Assembly (NCBI GenBank): GCA_964399535.1
Contig: CAYNRE010000009.1
Span: 725,493 to 789,492 of the forward strand
From: CAYNRE01 sp964399535
Lineage (GTDB): Bacteria; Planctomycetota; Planctomycetia; Pirellulales; CAYNRE01
DNA: 64,000 nt
Direction of reading: 5' to 3'
Shown here: positions 8,264 to 17,045 of the stretch, one piece after another
Numbering within the stretch: position 1 is the first letter of the stretch
Layout: each line of letters opens with the position of its first letter
Translations under genes and position numbers: made by a program
The notes under the pieces: generated by a model
What the model saw: only the letters and a program-made list of their open reading frames with translations
What the model was told of the DNA's origin: nothing
Database searches by the model: none

Positions 8264-9673
8264 ATGCGGAATCTGGTCTCGTCCTGCTCGAAAGGCGTTC
8301 GATCGAGCCTTCGGGTCGGCTGGGTCTTGGCGGGTCTAATGCTGGCCGCCGGCCGCGCGGTTGCCGCTTCGCCAGCCGCGCCTGAAGAGGCCCTGCTTCG
8401 GCCCAGCAACGAGAACGACTCCTTGGCCCGCGTCGAGGTGCTCTTCGAAGCCGACGGCGACCTGAAGGTGGTCGAAGAGGGCCGCCAGGTAACGCTGCCC
8501 ATGAAAGTGGTGGGCACCCTGGGCTACGAGGAAAAGCGAGTTTCCACGCTCGAAACCGGGGCTGTCCGTGGCTGGCGGCATTTCGACGTTGCCAGGGCGA
8601 CCATTTCCATCCGGGGCCGCGAAACCCGCCCGGTTCTTCGCGAAGGCTACCAATTAATGGCGGTCGACGTGGGCCAGGGGGAAGCCGAGATCTCTGCGCC
8701 GGCCGGCCCACTGACTGCCGAAGAACTCGACTTGGTGACCGTGCCGGGCAACACGCTCGTCGTCGATCAGCTACTCCCCTCGGAACCGGTCAGTCCGGGC
8801 AGCAGTTGGCAGCAAACCGACACGGTCTGGGCCAACCTGCTCGGCCTCGATGCCGTGTCGAGCAACGATGTTCAACTCAAGCTCGTCGAACTTACTGCGG
8901 ACGCGGCCAAGATTCACCTGGCCGGCCTGGTCTACGGCGCCGTCGATGGGGTTGCCACCGAACTGGAAATTAAGGGCAAAATCAAGTTCGACCGCGCTGC
9001 GGGCCGGATCACCTGGTTGGCCCTGCTGGTCAAAGAAGAGCATGGCATCGGCCACACGGTTCCCGGATTGGAAGCCCTGGCCCGCGTTCAAGTTAAGATC
9101 ACCCCGACGAACCAGTCGAAGGCCCTTGACGAGGCTACGCTGGCCGAACTGGCCGACTACTGGGATCAACCACAGCTCGAATTGGTTTATCAACCAGACC
9201 AGAAGCCGGTGCATTTCCAGTACGATCGTCGCTGGCACGTAATTCACGAAGATCTCAATGGCGCCGTGCTGCGATTCGTTGACCGCGGCGAGTTGGTGGC
9301 CCAGGCCAATGTGACCGCCATGGCGCCGTTGGCGGCCGGCCAAACCACGTCGCTCTCGCAGTTCCAAGAAGACATCAAGGCAGTGCTCAAAGAGAAGTTT
9401 GGCCAGTTCGTGCAGGCCACCGAGCTCAAAAGCAATTCCGGTGGCACCCTGCACCGAGTGATCGTTGCCGGCGTTGTGGCCGACCTGCCGATCCAGTGGA
9501 ACTACTACCTGATCAGCGACGCCGCTGGCCGTCAGGCCGCGGTCGTGGTTACCCTGGAACAGCAGCTTGCCGAGCGACTTGGTCAGGCCGACCAGGCGAT
9601 GGTCGACACGCTCAGGCTCGCTGACCGGGCCGTCGACAAAGCGGCCCGGGCGGAATCAGATCCTCGCCGCTAG
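8264..9673 (+). CDS. Secreted protein of unknown function
   Basis: I do not recognise a family in this 469-residue product. The N-terminus MRNLVSSCSKGVRSSLRVGW followed by VLAGLMLAAGRAVAA is a clear Sec signal peptide with cleavage expected after about residue 34. The mature part is mixed alpha/beta without cysteines or metal motifs that I can recognise, with many hydrophobic-polar alternations suggesting beta sheet. The C-terminal quarter (TSLSQFQEDIKAVLKEKFGQ, then VIVAGVVADLPIQWNYYLIS) looks like a separate small domain. It stands alone, divergent from the sigma factor. Periplasmic or surface location is inferred from the signal peptide only. Confidence 0.8.
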   Translation: MRNLVSSCSKGVRSSLRVGWVLAGLMLAAGRAVAASPAAPEEALLRPSNENDSLARVEVLFEADGDLKVVEEGRQVTLPMKVVGTLGYEEKRVSTLETGAVRGWRHFDVARATISIRGRETRPVLREGYQLMAVDVGQGEAEISAPAGPLTAEELDLVTVPGNTLVVDQLLPSEPVSPGSSWQQTDTVWANLLGLDAVSSNDVQLKLVELTADAAKIHLAGLVYGAVDGVATELEIKGKIKFDRAAGRITWLALLVKEEHGIGHTVPGLEALARVQVKITPTNQSKALDEATLAELADYWDQPQLELVYQPDQKPVHFQYDRRWHVIHEDLNGAVLRFVDRGELVAQANVTAMAPLAAGQTTSLSQFQEDIKAVLKEKFGQFVQATELKSNSGGTLHRVIVAGVVADLPIQWNYYLISDAAGRQAAVVVTLEQQLAERLGQADQAMVDTLRLADRAVDKAARAESDPRR

Positions 9674-9975
9674 CTGCCCTCGGACCTGCCCCGCACCCCC
9701 ACCACCCCCCATTTTGGTAGCCACGCGGTGGCCCCGCTCCGGGCGACCGGCCCTACGATCGGCCCAATCGCTCCCGGCTGCGGAAATTTCGCCCCCTTCT
9801 GGCCATGGCAGAGCGGGCATCGCGTTGGCCAGGCCGGTCGACGGCAACTATAATCGAGACTTGTAAACCCGCGCGATTAGGCTGTTTGGGGCGACCTGAA
9901 TCCATGCGGATCGGGCTCCTCGGCCGCTCGGTGCGGTAGTGCAGGCTCTTCCCCGGAATCCTTGAGTCCGCGTCC
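9674..9975 (+). other. Intergenic region carrying the promoter of the next gene
   Basis: This is a 302-base gap. It contains a small inverted repeat GCCAC/GTGGC around 9720 and the promoter at 9825-9854. Nothing else was seen. Confidence 0.5.
9825..9854 (+). promoter_or_regulatory. Predicted sigma-70 promoter with consensus -10
   Basis: TTGGCC (9825-9830) is followed after 18 bases by a perfect TATAAT (9849-9854). A start near 9861 would give a leader of about 115 bases to the gene at 9976. A perfect TATAAT is rare in this GC-rich sequence. Confidence 0.6.
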
Positions 9976-10809
9976 ATGAAGTTCTTTGCCCCGCTGGGTG
10001 TTTCTTCGCGGAGTCGGCTGCTGGCGAGTGCCGTGGCCCTGGCTTTGGCGAGTTGGCTTGGCGAACCTGCCCGCGGGCAGTTGGCCGATGCTTCGCCTGT
10101 GGCGGGGGAGCAAGGGTATCGCCAGTTGGCGCCGGGGGTGCTTCGCACGGTGGACCCGGAGCGAAAGGCGTCGGAAGACTTCAGCATTCACGATATTGTC
10201 GAATTGCTCGCGGTCGATCCCACGTTTAGTTGGGCCAAGCGGATCCGCATTCCGCACCAGGTTTGGACGCTGGAATTCAGCTATAAACCGATTCGCTTTA
10301 TCGAGCTCGATGTGCCGGTACCCGGCGGCCGCATTGCCCGCAAACAGCTCTGGTACCTGGTTTATCGGGTGCGCAACCCCGGTCCGGACCCGGTTGCTTT
10401 TCGCCCCCTGATCTGGCTCGAGGGCAAGGACATCGAGCGGACCTATCCGGACGACTATCTGCAAATCGCCACGGCAGCCATTCGCCTGCGTGAGGATCCC
10501 AATCGGGTGCTTCTCAATACGGTCGAAATGGCTCGGGAAGTTCCCTCCAGTGCCGATGGCGTGGACCGCAGCCTTTGGGGGGTCGCCATCTGGGAGGATG
10601 TCGATCCGCGGACGGACCTGTTCTCGGTCTATATCGAGGGGCTGACCAACGCCTATCGTTGGCGCGACGACCCGCAAACCGGCCGCACCGTCCAGCGGAA
10701 GACCCTGCAACTGAACTTCTGGGATCCGGGCGACGCTTTTCACGAGCACGAGGAAGAGATTCGACCGGGCTGGCCCGGCGACGTTGACTACCGCTGGGTC
10801 TACCGGTAG
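9976..10809 (+). CDS. Secreted protein of unknown function
   Basis: This 277-residue product has no family that I recognise. MKFFAPLGVSSRSRLLASAV with ALALASWLGEPARGQ is a Sec signal peptide, probably cleaved after ARG or ARGQ. The mature protein has long beta-rich segments (QVWTLEFSYKPIRFIELDVP, LWYLVYRVRNPGPDPVAFRP) that resemble an immunoglobulin-like or C2-like sandwich. It also has many charged residues near the C-terminus (HEHEEE). A good promoter stands 115 bases upstream. The next gene, rpmA, follows after about 200 bases. An envelope role is an inference. Confidence 0.8.
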   Translation: MKFFAPLGVSSRSRLLASAVALALASWLGEPARGQLADASPVAGEQGYRQLAPGVLRTVDPERKASEDFSIHDIVELLAVDPTFSWAKRIRIPHQVWTLEFSYKPIRFIELDVPVPGGRIARKQLWYLVYRVRNPGPDPVAFRPLIWLEGKDIERTYPDDYLQIATAAIRLREDPNRVLLNTVEMAREVPSSADGVDRSLWGVAIWEDVDPRTDLFSVYIEGLTNAYRWRDDPQTGRTVQRKTLQLNFWDPGDAFHEHEEEIRPGWPGDVDYRWVYR

Positions 10810-11012
10810 AAAGATGGGTTCCCGCAGGATTGCTCCGCGGGGGGTTCGATCGGCCGCTGCTGCTGCACCGACCAACGGGGGCCGCCGGTCGAGCGGGTCG
10901 GACGGTTTTCCGGCCCCGAGCCGTGCGTGCCCGGTGCGTTTCGGGCCGCCTTACCAGACATCCATCGCGGTCCCGGGGTGTGTTGGCACCCGGGGCAAGG
11001 TGACTTAGGTCA

Positions 11013-11261
11013 ATGGCACACAAAAAAGGACAGGGCTCGAGCCGCAACGGTCGCGATTCGAACGCCCAGCGGCGTGGCGTCAAGCGGTTCGGCGGCGAAT
11101 CGGTCCGGGCCGGCAACATCCTGGTCCGCCAGGTGGGCAACCGTTTTCACCCCGGCCGTGGCGTTGGCCAGGGGACGGATTTCACGCTATACGCCCTGGT
11201 CGACGGGGTGGTCGCGTTCGATCGCGGCGGACGGCGCATCAGCATTGTGACCGCCAGCTAG
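11013..11261 (+). CDS. rpmA: 50S ribosomal protein L27
   Basis: L27 lies at the peptidyl-transferase centre of the large subunit. The 82-residue product starts MAHKKGQGSSRNGRDSNAQR and has the typical KRFGGESVRAGNILVRQVGN and HPGRGVGQGTDFTLYAL. Length is normal. It is followed by obg, the usual partner, but its common upstream partner rplU (L21) is not here: the preceding gene is a secreted unknown. No N-terminal cleavable extension is present. Confidence 0.97.
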   Translation: MAHKKGQGSSRNGRDSNAQRRGVKRFGGESVRAGNILVRQVGNRFHPGRGVGQGTDFTLYALVDGVVAFDRGGRRISIVTAS

Positions 11262-11276
11262 CGCCCCGAAGGGGCG
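11262..11276 (+). terminator. Hairpin directly after rpmA
   Basis: CGCCCC-GAA-GGGGCG forms a 6-bp GC hairpin with a three-base loop starting one base after the rpmA stop. A short T-rich stretch (GCAGTTTGG) follows, but there is no real T-run. It may reduce read-through from rpmA into obg or protect the mRNA end. Confidence 0.35.
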
Positions 11277-11434
11277 GAGCAGTTTGGTCGCGCTTGCCGC
11301 GGTGGGGTTTCGGCCGCCTTCGTGCGGGGCGGGTGGGCTTCGTCGGCTCGGTATTCTCAAACCTGACGAAGTATCGATCCACGCGCGTGCCCCACGTTGC
11401 CCGGGCAATTGGTGCGACAGAACGCGGGTGAGAT

Positions 11435-12502
11435 GTGTTTGTCGACCGGGTGAAGATTTTCGTCCAGGCCGGCGCCGGCGGCGACGGCTGCGTGAGTTTT
11501 CGCCGCGAGAAGTACGTTCCTCGCGGCGGCCCCGACGGGGGCGACGGGGGCGATGGCGGCAGCGTCGTAGTGATTGCCGCGCCCGGCGTCGATAGCCTGG
11601 CCGCGCTGGCCCAGCGGAAGCACTGGCGAGCCACCTCCGGACAAACCGGCCAGGGCTCCGGTTGCCACGGACGAAGCGGCAACGACCTGGAAATTCGCGT
11701 GCCGCCCGGCACCTTGATCCTCGATGCCGATCAGGGCTTTGTCATCAAAGACCTGGTGCAGCCCGGCGAGCAAGTCGTCATTGCCCAGGGGGGCAAGGGG
11801 GGCAAGGGCAACGTGCACTTCAAATCGGCGACGAACCGCGCCCCGCGCGAGGCCACCCCGGGCCAAAGGGGCGAAGAACGTCACCTGGTCTTCGAGTTGA
11901 AGGTCATCGCCGACGTCGGCCTGGTCGGCAAGCCCAACGCCGGCAAGAGCACCCTGCTGAGCCGCCTTTCGCGGGCCAGGCCGGAGATTGCCGACTACCC
12001 GTTTACGACCAAGTACCCGAATCTGGGCCGGGTCGACGTCGATCGCGACCGCTCGTTCATCCTGGCCGATATCCCCGGTTTGATCGAAGGGGCCCACGCC
12101 GGGGTGGGCTTGGGGCACGATTTTCTCCGCCACATTCAGCGGGCCGGCATCCTCGTGCACCTGGTCGAGCCGCTCCCCGCCGACGGCAGCGATCCGCTGG
12201 AGAATTATCGCACCATTCGGAGCGAGCTGGTCCACTATACCGCGGAACTGGGCACCCGCCCCGAAATCGTCGTCGTCAGCAAATGCGAACTGCCCGAGGC
12301 GGCCGAAGTTCAGGCCCGCTTGGCTGCGGCGCTGGGCCGCGAAGTTCTGATGATTTCGGCGGTAACCGGCCAAGGATTGAATCATCTGGTGGGGCGGATC
12401 GTCGCGGTGCTCGACCAGCGGGCGGCCGCGGAGAGCGTGGCCGAGCCGCCCCTGACCACTGGGGCCGACCCCAACGCATGGATCGCAGGCGAACCGCGAT
12501 GA
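11435..12502 (+). CDS. obg: GTPase Obg/CgtA
   Basis: Obg is an essential GTPase of ribosome assembly and stress control. The 355-residue product starts at a GTG: MFVDRVKIFVQAGAGGDGCV, followed by the glycine-rich Obg fold (RGGPDGGDGGDGGSVV, QGGKGGKGNVHFKSATNRAP). The G domain has GLVGKPNAGKSTLLSRL, the switch TKYPNLG, DIPGLIEGAH and SKCE for the base-recognition motif (usually NKxD). The C-terminal OCT domain found in some Obg proteins is absent, as in many bacteria. The stop overlaps the start of coaX by ATGA, so the two are translationally coupled. Confidence 0.96.
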   Translation: MFVDRVKIFVQAGAGGDGCVSFRREKYVPRGGPDGGDGGDGGSVVVIAAPGVDSLAALAQRKHWRATSGQTGQGSGCHGRSGNDLEIRVPPGTLILDADQGFVIKDLVQPGEQVVIAQGGKGGKGNVHFKSATNRAPREATPGQRGEERHLVFELKVIADVGLVGKPNAGKSTLLSRLSRARPEIADYPFTTKYPNLGRVDVDRDRSFILADIPGLIEGAHAGVGLGHDFLRHIQRAGILVHLVEPLPADGSDPLENYRTIRSELVHYTAELGTRPEIVVVSKCELPEAAEVQARLAAALGREVLMISAVTGQGLNHLVGRIVAVLDQRAAAESVAEPPLTTGADPNAWIAGEPR

Positions 12503-13320
12503 ACCAGCCTGCTCAGCCACCCTTGGTGGCGGTTGATATCGGCAACACCCGCATCAAGCTGGGCTTGTTCGCCCGCGCCGCCGCGTGGCCTCCGGGCAAC
12601 CTCCCCGAACCGCTCGACGAGCTCTCGCTTTCCAGCGGCCCCGACGCCGATTGGCAAGCGGTATCGGCCTGGTTGCGCCCGTTTGTGGCCGGCCAATGCT
12701 CGTGGTGGATTGGTAGCGTCAATCGGCCCGCGGCTACGCGGTTGATCGACTGGCTGCGAGATCAGCAGGCGACGCGGCGCATTACCCTGCTGTGCGCAGC
12801 CGATCTGCCGCTAACGGTCCGCGTTCCGCGCCCCGACATGGTCGGTGTCGATCGCCTGCTGGCTGCGGTGGCCGCCAACCATCTACGCTCAGCCGGCCAG
12901 GCGGCCGTGGTGGTCAGTCTGGGCTCGGCCATCACGGTCAATTCCATCGACGCGGCCGGTGCATTTACTGGCGGCGCCATCTTGCCCGGTATCGGCATGT
13001 CGGCCCGGGCGATGCACGATTACACCGATCTTCTGCCACTGCTGGAGTATGCCGAGTTGGCCGAGGCCCCCGCCCCCGCGGGCGACGATACGCGCAGCGC
13101 CATGCGAGCTGGGCTGTTTTGGGGCGCGGTCGGCGCGGTGCGCGAACTGGCCGCCCGGCAAGCGCCTCAAGGCGGCGCCCTGGTGCTGGTTACCGGGGGC
13201 GCTGCCGAATCGGTCGTGGGGTTGATGGGTGAGCGGGCTCGCCTGGTCCCGCATCTGGTCCTCTCGGGCATCGCCCTGGTTGCCCTCAGCTCGGGGGCTC
13301 TGAACCGGGATGACCCCTGA
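12499..13320 (+). CDS. coaX: Type III pantothenate kinase
   Basis: This kinase phosphorylates pantothenate in the first step of coenzyme A synthesis. The 273-residue product begins MNQPAQPPLVAVDIGNTRIK, with the actin-like ATPase phosphate-1 motif DIGNTRIKLG. It also has the pantothenate region PDMVGVDRLLAAVAA, the phosphate-2 segment GSAITVNSIDAAGAFTGGAI and the LPGIGMSARAMHD motif typical of CoaX. Its ATG overlaps the obg stop, and its end overlaps the next gene by 11 bases, so obg, coaX and the MnmE-like gene form one operon. No type I or II kinase motif is seen. Confidence 0.93.
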   Translation: MNQPAQPPLVAVDIGNTRIKLGLFARAAAWPPGNLPEPLDELSLSSGPDADWQAVSAWLRPFVAGQCSWWIGSVNRPAATRLIDWLRDQQATRRITLLCAADLPLTVRVPRPDMVGVDRLLAAVAANHLRSAGQAAVVVSLGSAITVNSIDAAGAFTGGAILPGIGMSARAMHDYTDLLPLLEYAELAEAPAPAGDDTRSAMRAGLFWGAVGAVRELAARQAPQGGALVLVTGGAAESVVGLMGERARLVPHLVLSGIALVALSSGALNRDDP

Positions 13321-14467
13321 ACCCTCGGCAACCTACGTGGTTCGGCTCACGGCCCCCGGGCGCGGGGCCGTGGCAAGCCTGGCCCTCGGTGGTCCAGGGT
13401 CCGCCGACCTGCTGGACCGATATCTGGAAATCCGTGGTCGGCAGCCATCGCACTTGGCGGTTGACCAAGTGGCCCTGGCCCAATGCCCCGGCAGCGGCAC
13501 CGAAATGGCCGCCCGGGAAGAAGTGGTGCTGGTTCGCGTGGGACCCGAACAGTTTGAGCTGCACTGTCACGGCGGCGAGGCGACGGCGGCCCGGCGCTTG
13601 GCGGAGCTGGCCGAACTGGGATTCAACGAGCGATGCGAGGGTGATCGGGCTGCCGATCCGCCGCGCGACCGAATCCAGCGCCTGGCCGAACAGGCCTTCC
13701 GCGAGGCACGAACTCCGCGCACGGCCGCGCTGCTCTGGAATCAGGTGCAAGGCTCGCTTTCCGACGCCGTGAAACGGGCCTGCCAGTTGCTTCGCTCGGC
13801 CGCTGGCCAGCAGGTTTGCCCCGAGCTTAGCCAGTGGTTGCGCTGGGCGCCGCTTGGCTTGCACCTGGCGCGGCCCTGGCAAGTGGTCGTGGCCGGACCG
13901 CCCAATGTCGGCAAAAGCAGCTTGCTCAACGCGCTGGCTGGCTACCCGCGCGCGATCGTGTTCGACCAACCCGGCACCACGCGCGATCTGGTCCGCGTGT
14001 CGCTGGCCTGGGACGGCTGGCCGATCGAGTTCTGCGACACGGCCGGCGTTCGCGCTACCGACGATCCGTTGGAACAACTCGGAATCGCTCAGGCGCAGTC
14101 CGCCCTGGGCCAGGCCGACCTGGTCCTCTGGGTCTCCGATGGCGGCCCGTCGGCCGGTACGGGGTTGCCCCCTGGCGCCGCCCGGTCCGCCACCTGGTTG
14201 ACCGTCGAAAACAAATCGGATCTGAGACCCAAGCCGACGGCCGCTGGTTCGGCCGAGCGGGCAATTTGGGTAAGCGCGATAACCGGAGCGGGAATCCAGG
14301 ATTTAGGGAGAGCCGTTGTCGAGCGGTTGATTCCCGAGGTTCCTCCGCCGGGAGCGCCGCTGCTGTTCGACCCCCGGTTGGTTTTGGGGGTCCAAGCCGC
14401 GCTGGCGGCCCTGGAAACGGGCGATTGGGACGGCGGACGCCAAGAACTGGAAAACTTGCTTCGCTAG
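13310..14467 (+). CDS. MnmE/TrmE-like GTPase, shortened and without the C-terminal catalytic cysteine
   Basis: The 385-residue protein has the MnmE layout: a tetrahydrofolate-binding-like N-domain (AYVVRL-type start, TAPGRGAVASLALGGPGS at 14-31, ELHCHGGEATAARRLAEL at 83-100), a helical part, and an inserted G domain. The G motifs are GPPNVGKSS (196-204), GTTRD (222-226), DTAG (243-246), NKSD (301-304) and SAITG (322-326). True MnmE is about 450 residues and ends in a helical domain with a CIGK-type motif whose cysteine is needed for tRNA wobble uridine modification. Here the protein ends GRQELENLLR with no such cysteine. It is therefore either a degenerate MnmE or a paralog with a different task. 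It overlaps coaX by 11 bases. Confidence 0.85.
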   Translation: MTPEPSATYVVRLTAPGRGAVASLALGGPGSADLLDRYLEIRGRQPSHLAVDQVALAQCPGSGTEMAAREEVVLVRVGPEQFELHCHGGEATAARRLAELAELGFNERCEGDRAADPPRDRIQRLAEQAFREARTPRTAALLWNQVQGSLSDAVKRACQLLRSAAGQQVCPELSQWLRWAPLGLHLARPWQVVVAGPPNVGKSSLLNALAGYPRAIVFDQPGTTRDLVRVSLAWDGWPIEFCDTAGVRATDDPLEQLGIAQAQSALGQADLVLWVSDGGPSAGTGLPPGAARSATWLTVENKSDLRPKPTAAGSAERAIWVSAITGAGIQDLGRAVVERLIPEVPPPGAPLLFDPRLVLGVQAALAALETGDWDGGRQELENLLR

Positions 14468-14734
14468 CGCTGCTATTACCGCCGGCCTTGGCCCCGGTGG
14501 TCCTGGTCGGATTCCGCGGCAGTTCGCCCAACTCGCCTGGACCTGTGAGTAGCGCCGAGACTATTCTCCCGGGCCGGTCGGCGCAGGTATGCGCATCGAC
14601 GTGCCAGTTCGAAGGATCGACTGAGCCATGTCGACGGTTCCCGGCGCTTCGCGGTTGCGAGCGTCGCGGTCGTGCAAACCTGCCGAATTCCTGTCCGGCC
14701 TTGCTCGGGCCGTCGTTCAGGGAGGAACGTAGCG

Positions 14735-16969
14735 ATGCGGCTTCGCAAACTCTGGCAATTCCCGGCGCTAGGACGAGCGCTTTGGACTGGCGCGCTCCTG
14801 GCGTGGCTTGGCGGCTCCCTCGCGCTGGTAGCGCGATCGGCGGAGAGCGAAGCCACACTGCTCACGGCCGAGGAAGAGGCGGACACCGATTACACCGACT
14901 CGGAATACACCGACTCGGAATACGCCGGCACGGAAGACACCGGCACGGAAGACTCGGACGCGGAAAGCGCCGATTCGCAGGACAACGACGAGACTTTCCC
15001 CGGCGGGGAAGGCGACGCCGGAAACCAGGGCGACGAAGAATTCTTAGCCGACGAACCGGACGATTCGCTGATCGTCGAGGATGTTCCGCCCGAAGTGATG
15101 GACGCCGTCACCTCTCCCGCGCGGCGGCGAAACGCCGCGCCCGCCGGCGCCGAGGACCATGCCTCGCCTGAGGAGTACGACACGGAGGCGATGTCGGCCG
15201 AGCCGGAGGAAGCGGAAACCCTGGAAGCGGAGCAATCGGACGCGGCGGAACACGGCCCACAGGGTACCGAGCCGCTGGCGGCCGACGGCATTCTGGTCGA
15301 GGCCGCCAAGTTCAAGGGGTTGCAACCGGGGGTCTCGGTTGCGGCCGACGTCGAGGCGTCGCTCGGTCCCGCCGACGCGACCGCGCAAGAGGACGGTTAC
15401 GAGATTCGTTCCTACCGGGTTGCGCCGTTCAAGTCGGTTTCGGTCTGGTTGTTCGACGGATCGGTCAGTTCGATCGTGGTCGACCTCGAGCGCCCCCTGG
15501 CCGATCATCTGCTCGTCGAGCAACTAGGGTTGGCCGGCATTCGCGGTGTGCCGGTCGAGGATGGCGAGGGCCGACTGTTGGGCAGCGCCTTTCCCGAGCG
15601 CGGGGTGCTGTTCAATTACGCCGGTCCGCCCCAGCAAGCTCAAGTGACCCAGCTCATTCTCGACTCGATTTCTGCCGAGCCGTTTATCGCCCGGGCCGAG
15701 GCCTTTCGCCGCGAGCGGCTGAGCGGCGGGCTGGAGGACCTGAAAGTCGCCGGCCAACTCGAGCCGGATTCGGCGCGTGTCTTCCATCTCCGAGCTCGTC
15801 TGTTGCTCGAGGCCGGGCGCCCGCTCGACGCACTGAACGCGGCGGAGCAGGCTGCGACCGACGTCGACAGCCCTTGTGACTACCAGATCACGCTGATCGA
15901 GGCGCTGATTGCCTCGGCTGAATTTGAAGAAGCCGCCCGCCGCTTGCCCCAGGCCGTGGAGGCTACCGAGGCTGATTCGCTGTGTCGGGCCCAGGCGCAC
16001 CTGATCTGGGGCGATCTGTTGGCCAACGGCCCGGCCCGCGACTATCAACAGGCCATCAACCACCACCTACAGGCGATCAAGCTGGCCGAACCGCTCAAGA
16101 GCGAGGCGGAGCGTGCCACCCGGCTCGGCGCACTCGAGGTATTGCTCGATGCCCACCTGGCAGTGGCCAACGACGTGGCCTGGGGTCGCTGGAAAAGCAA
16201 GACTTCCGTGGTTCCGCAGTGGCACGACCAGGCCGACCAGGTGCTCCAGGCGCTGGAAGAACTAACGGACAGCCCCCGGTACCGTCTCAGCTTTGCCCGG
16301 GGACTGTTAGCCGCCGACGTCGGCATGAACGGAGCGCTCCGCGCCACGAAAGCCATCGCCGCGGTCGAGACGGCCGCCGAACAAATCCTCGAAGCCAGCA
16401 GCGATCCCCTGGTTCGCGAGTCGGTTCAATGGGAACTAGGGCTGGCGCTCTACGATGCCATGCAGGCTGAACTGGCCCGCCAGCGTACCTCCCAGGCACT
16501 GGAACTGGGGCATCAGGCGATTGAGTTGCTCGAGCCGCTCCTTGCGCATCGCCAGGCAGTGCCCGGCCAGGCATACTTGGTTGGCCGGCTGCTGTTCCGC
16601 ATCGGCTCGGTCTATGCCGTACAGCAAAGCGATCACGAGGGAGCCCTCGAGTGGTTTGAACGGGCCATCCCGCTCTTGGAAGAACCGATTCCGCTTTCGG
16701 CCCTGGCCGACGTCGGCCGTCAGGGGGAAACCTTCGTCTCGATCGGCGTATCGTTCTGGGAAACCGGGCATCATGAGGAAGCGCTGCGACTGACCAGCCA
16801 GGGCGCGGCGCTGATGGAGCAGGCGGTGCGCGAGGGCACGATGGATGCTCCCTCGCTGGTGGTGCCCTATGGCAACCTTTCCAGCATGCATCGCCACCTA
16901 GGCCACGAAGACGAAGCCGACAATTACGAAAGCCTGGCCGCCAAGAGCCAACAGGGGGCGAGCCGCTAA
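14735..16969 (+). CDS. Secreted TPR-repeat protein with acidic low-complexity segment
   Basis: From the ATG at 14735, with GGAGG nine bases upstream, the product has 744 residues. A signal peptide (MRLRKLWQFPALGRALWTGA, then LLAWLGGSLALVARSA) is followed by an acidic stretch, about residues 45-150. It contains tandem units such as DYTDSEYTDSEYAGTEDTGT, rich in D, E, S and T. Then comes a small alpha/beta domain (GLQPGVSVAADVEASLGPAD to SSIVVDLERPLADHLLVEQL) that resembles nothing I can name with certainty. The rest is helical TPR-type repeats, for example ARVFHLRARLLLEAGRPLDA and GALEWFERAIPLLEEPIPLS. TPR arrays mediate protein binding, and the export signal suggests a periplasmic scaffold. 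The partner is unknown. Confidence 0.82.
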   Translation: MRLRKLWQFPALGRALWTGALLAWLGGSLALVARSAESEATLLTAEEEADTDYTDSEYTDSEYAGTEDTGTEDSDAESADSQDNDETFPGGEGDAGNQGDEEFLADEPDDSLIVEDVPPEVMDAVTSPARRRNAAPAGAEDHASPEEYDTEAMSAEPEEAETLEAEQSDAAEHGPQGTEPLAADGILVEAAKFKGLQPGVSVAADVEASLGPADATAQEDGYEIRSYRVAPFKSVSVWLFDGSVSSIVVDLERPLADHLLVEQLGLAGIRGVPVEDGEGRLLGSAFPERGVLFNYAGPPQQAQVTQLILDSISAEPFIARAEAFRRERLSGGLEDLKVAGQLEPDSARVFHLRARLLLEAGRPLDALNAAEQAATDVDSPCDYQITLIEALIASAEFEEAARRLPQAVEATEADSLCRAQAHLIWGDLLANGPARDYQQAINHHLQAIKLAEPLKSEAERATRLGALEVLLDAHLAVANDVAWGRWKSKTSVVPQWHDQADQVLQALEELTDSPRYRLSFARGLLAADVGMNGALRATKAIAAVETAAEQILEASSDPLVRESVQWELGLALYDAMQAELARQRTSQALELGHQAIELLEPLLAHRQAVPGQAYLVGRLLFRIGSVYAVQQSDHEGALEWFERAIPLLEEPIPLSALADVGRQGETFVSIGVSFWETGHHEEALRLTSQGAALMEQAVREGTMDAPSLVVPYGNLSSMHRHLGHEDEADNYESLAAKSQQGASR

Positions 16970-17045
16970 CGGACCGCCTGGGAAAGCCGGCCGACGGGCC
17001 CCCGCGATATCGCCGCGTTTTCACCTCTGCTGAAAGCAATCGGTC

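Noticed and set aside
8264..9673. Possible known family for the secreted 469-residue protein
   Set aside because: No motif was specific enough; naming it would be a guess.
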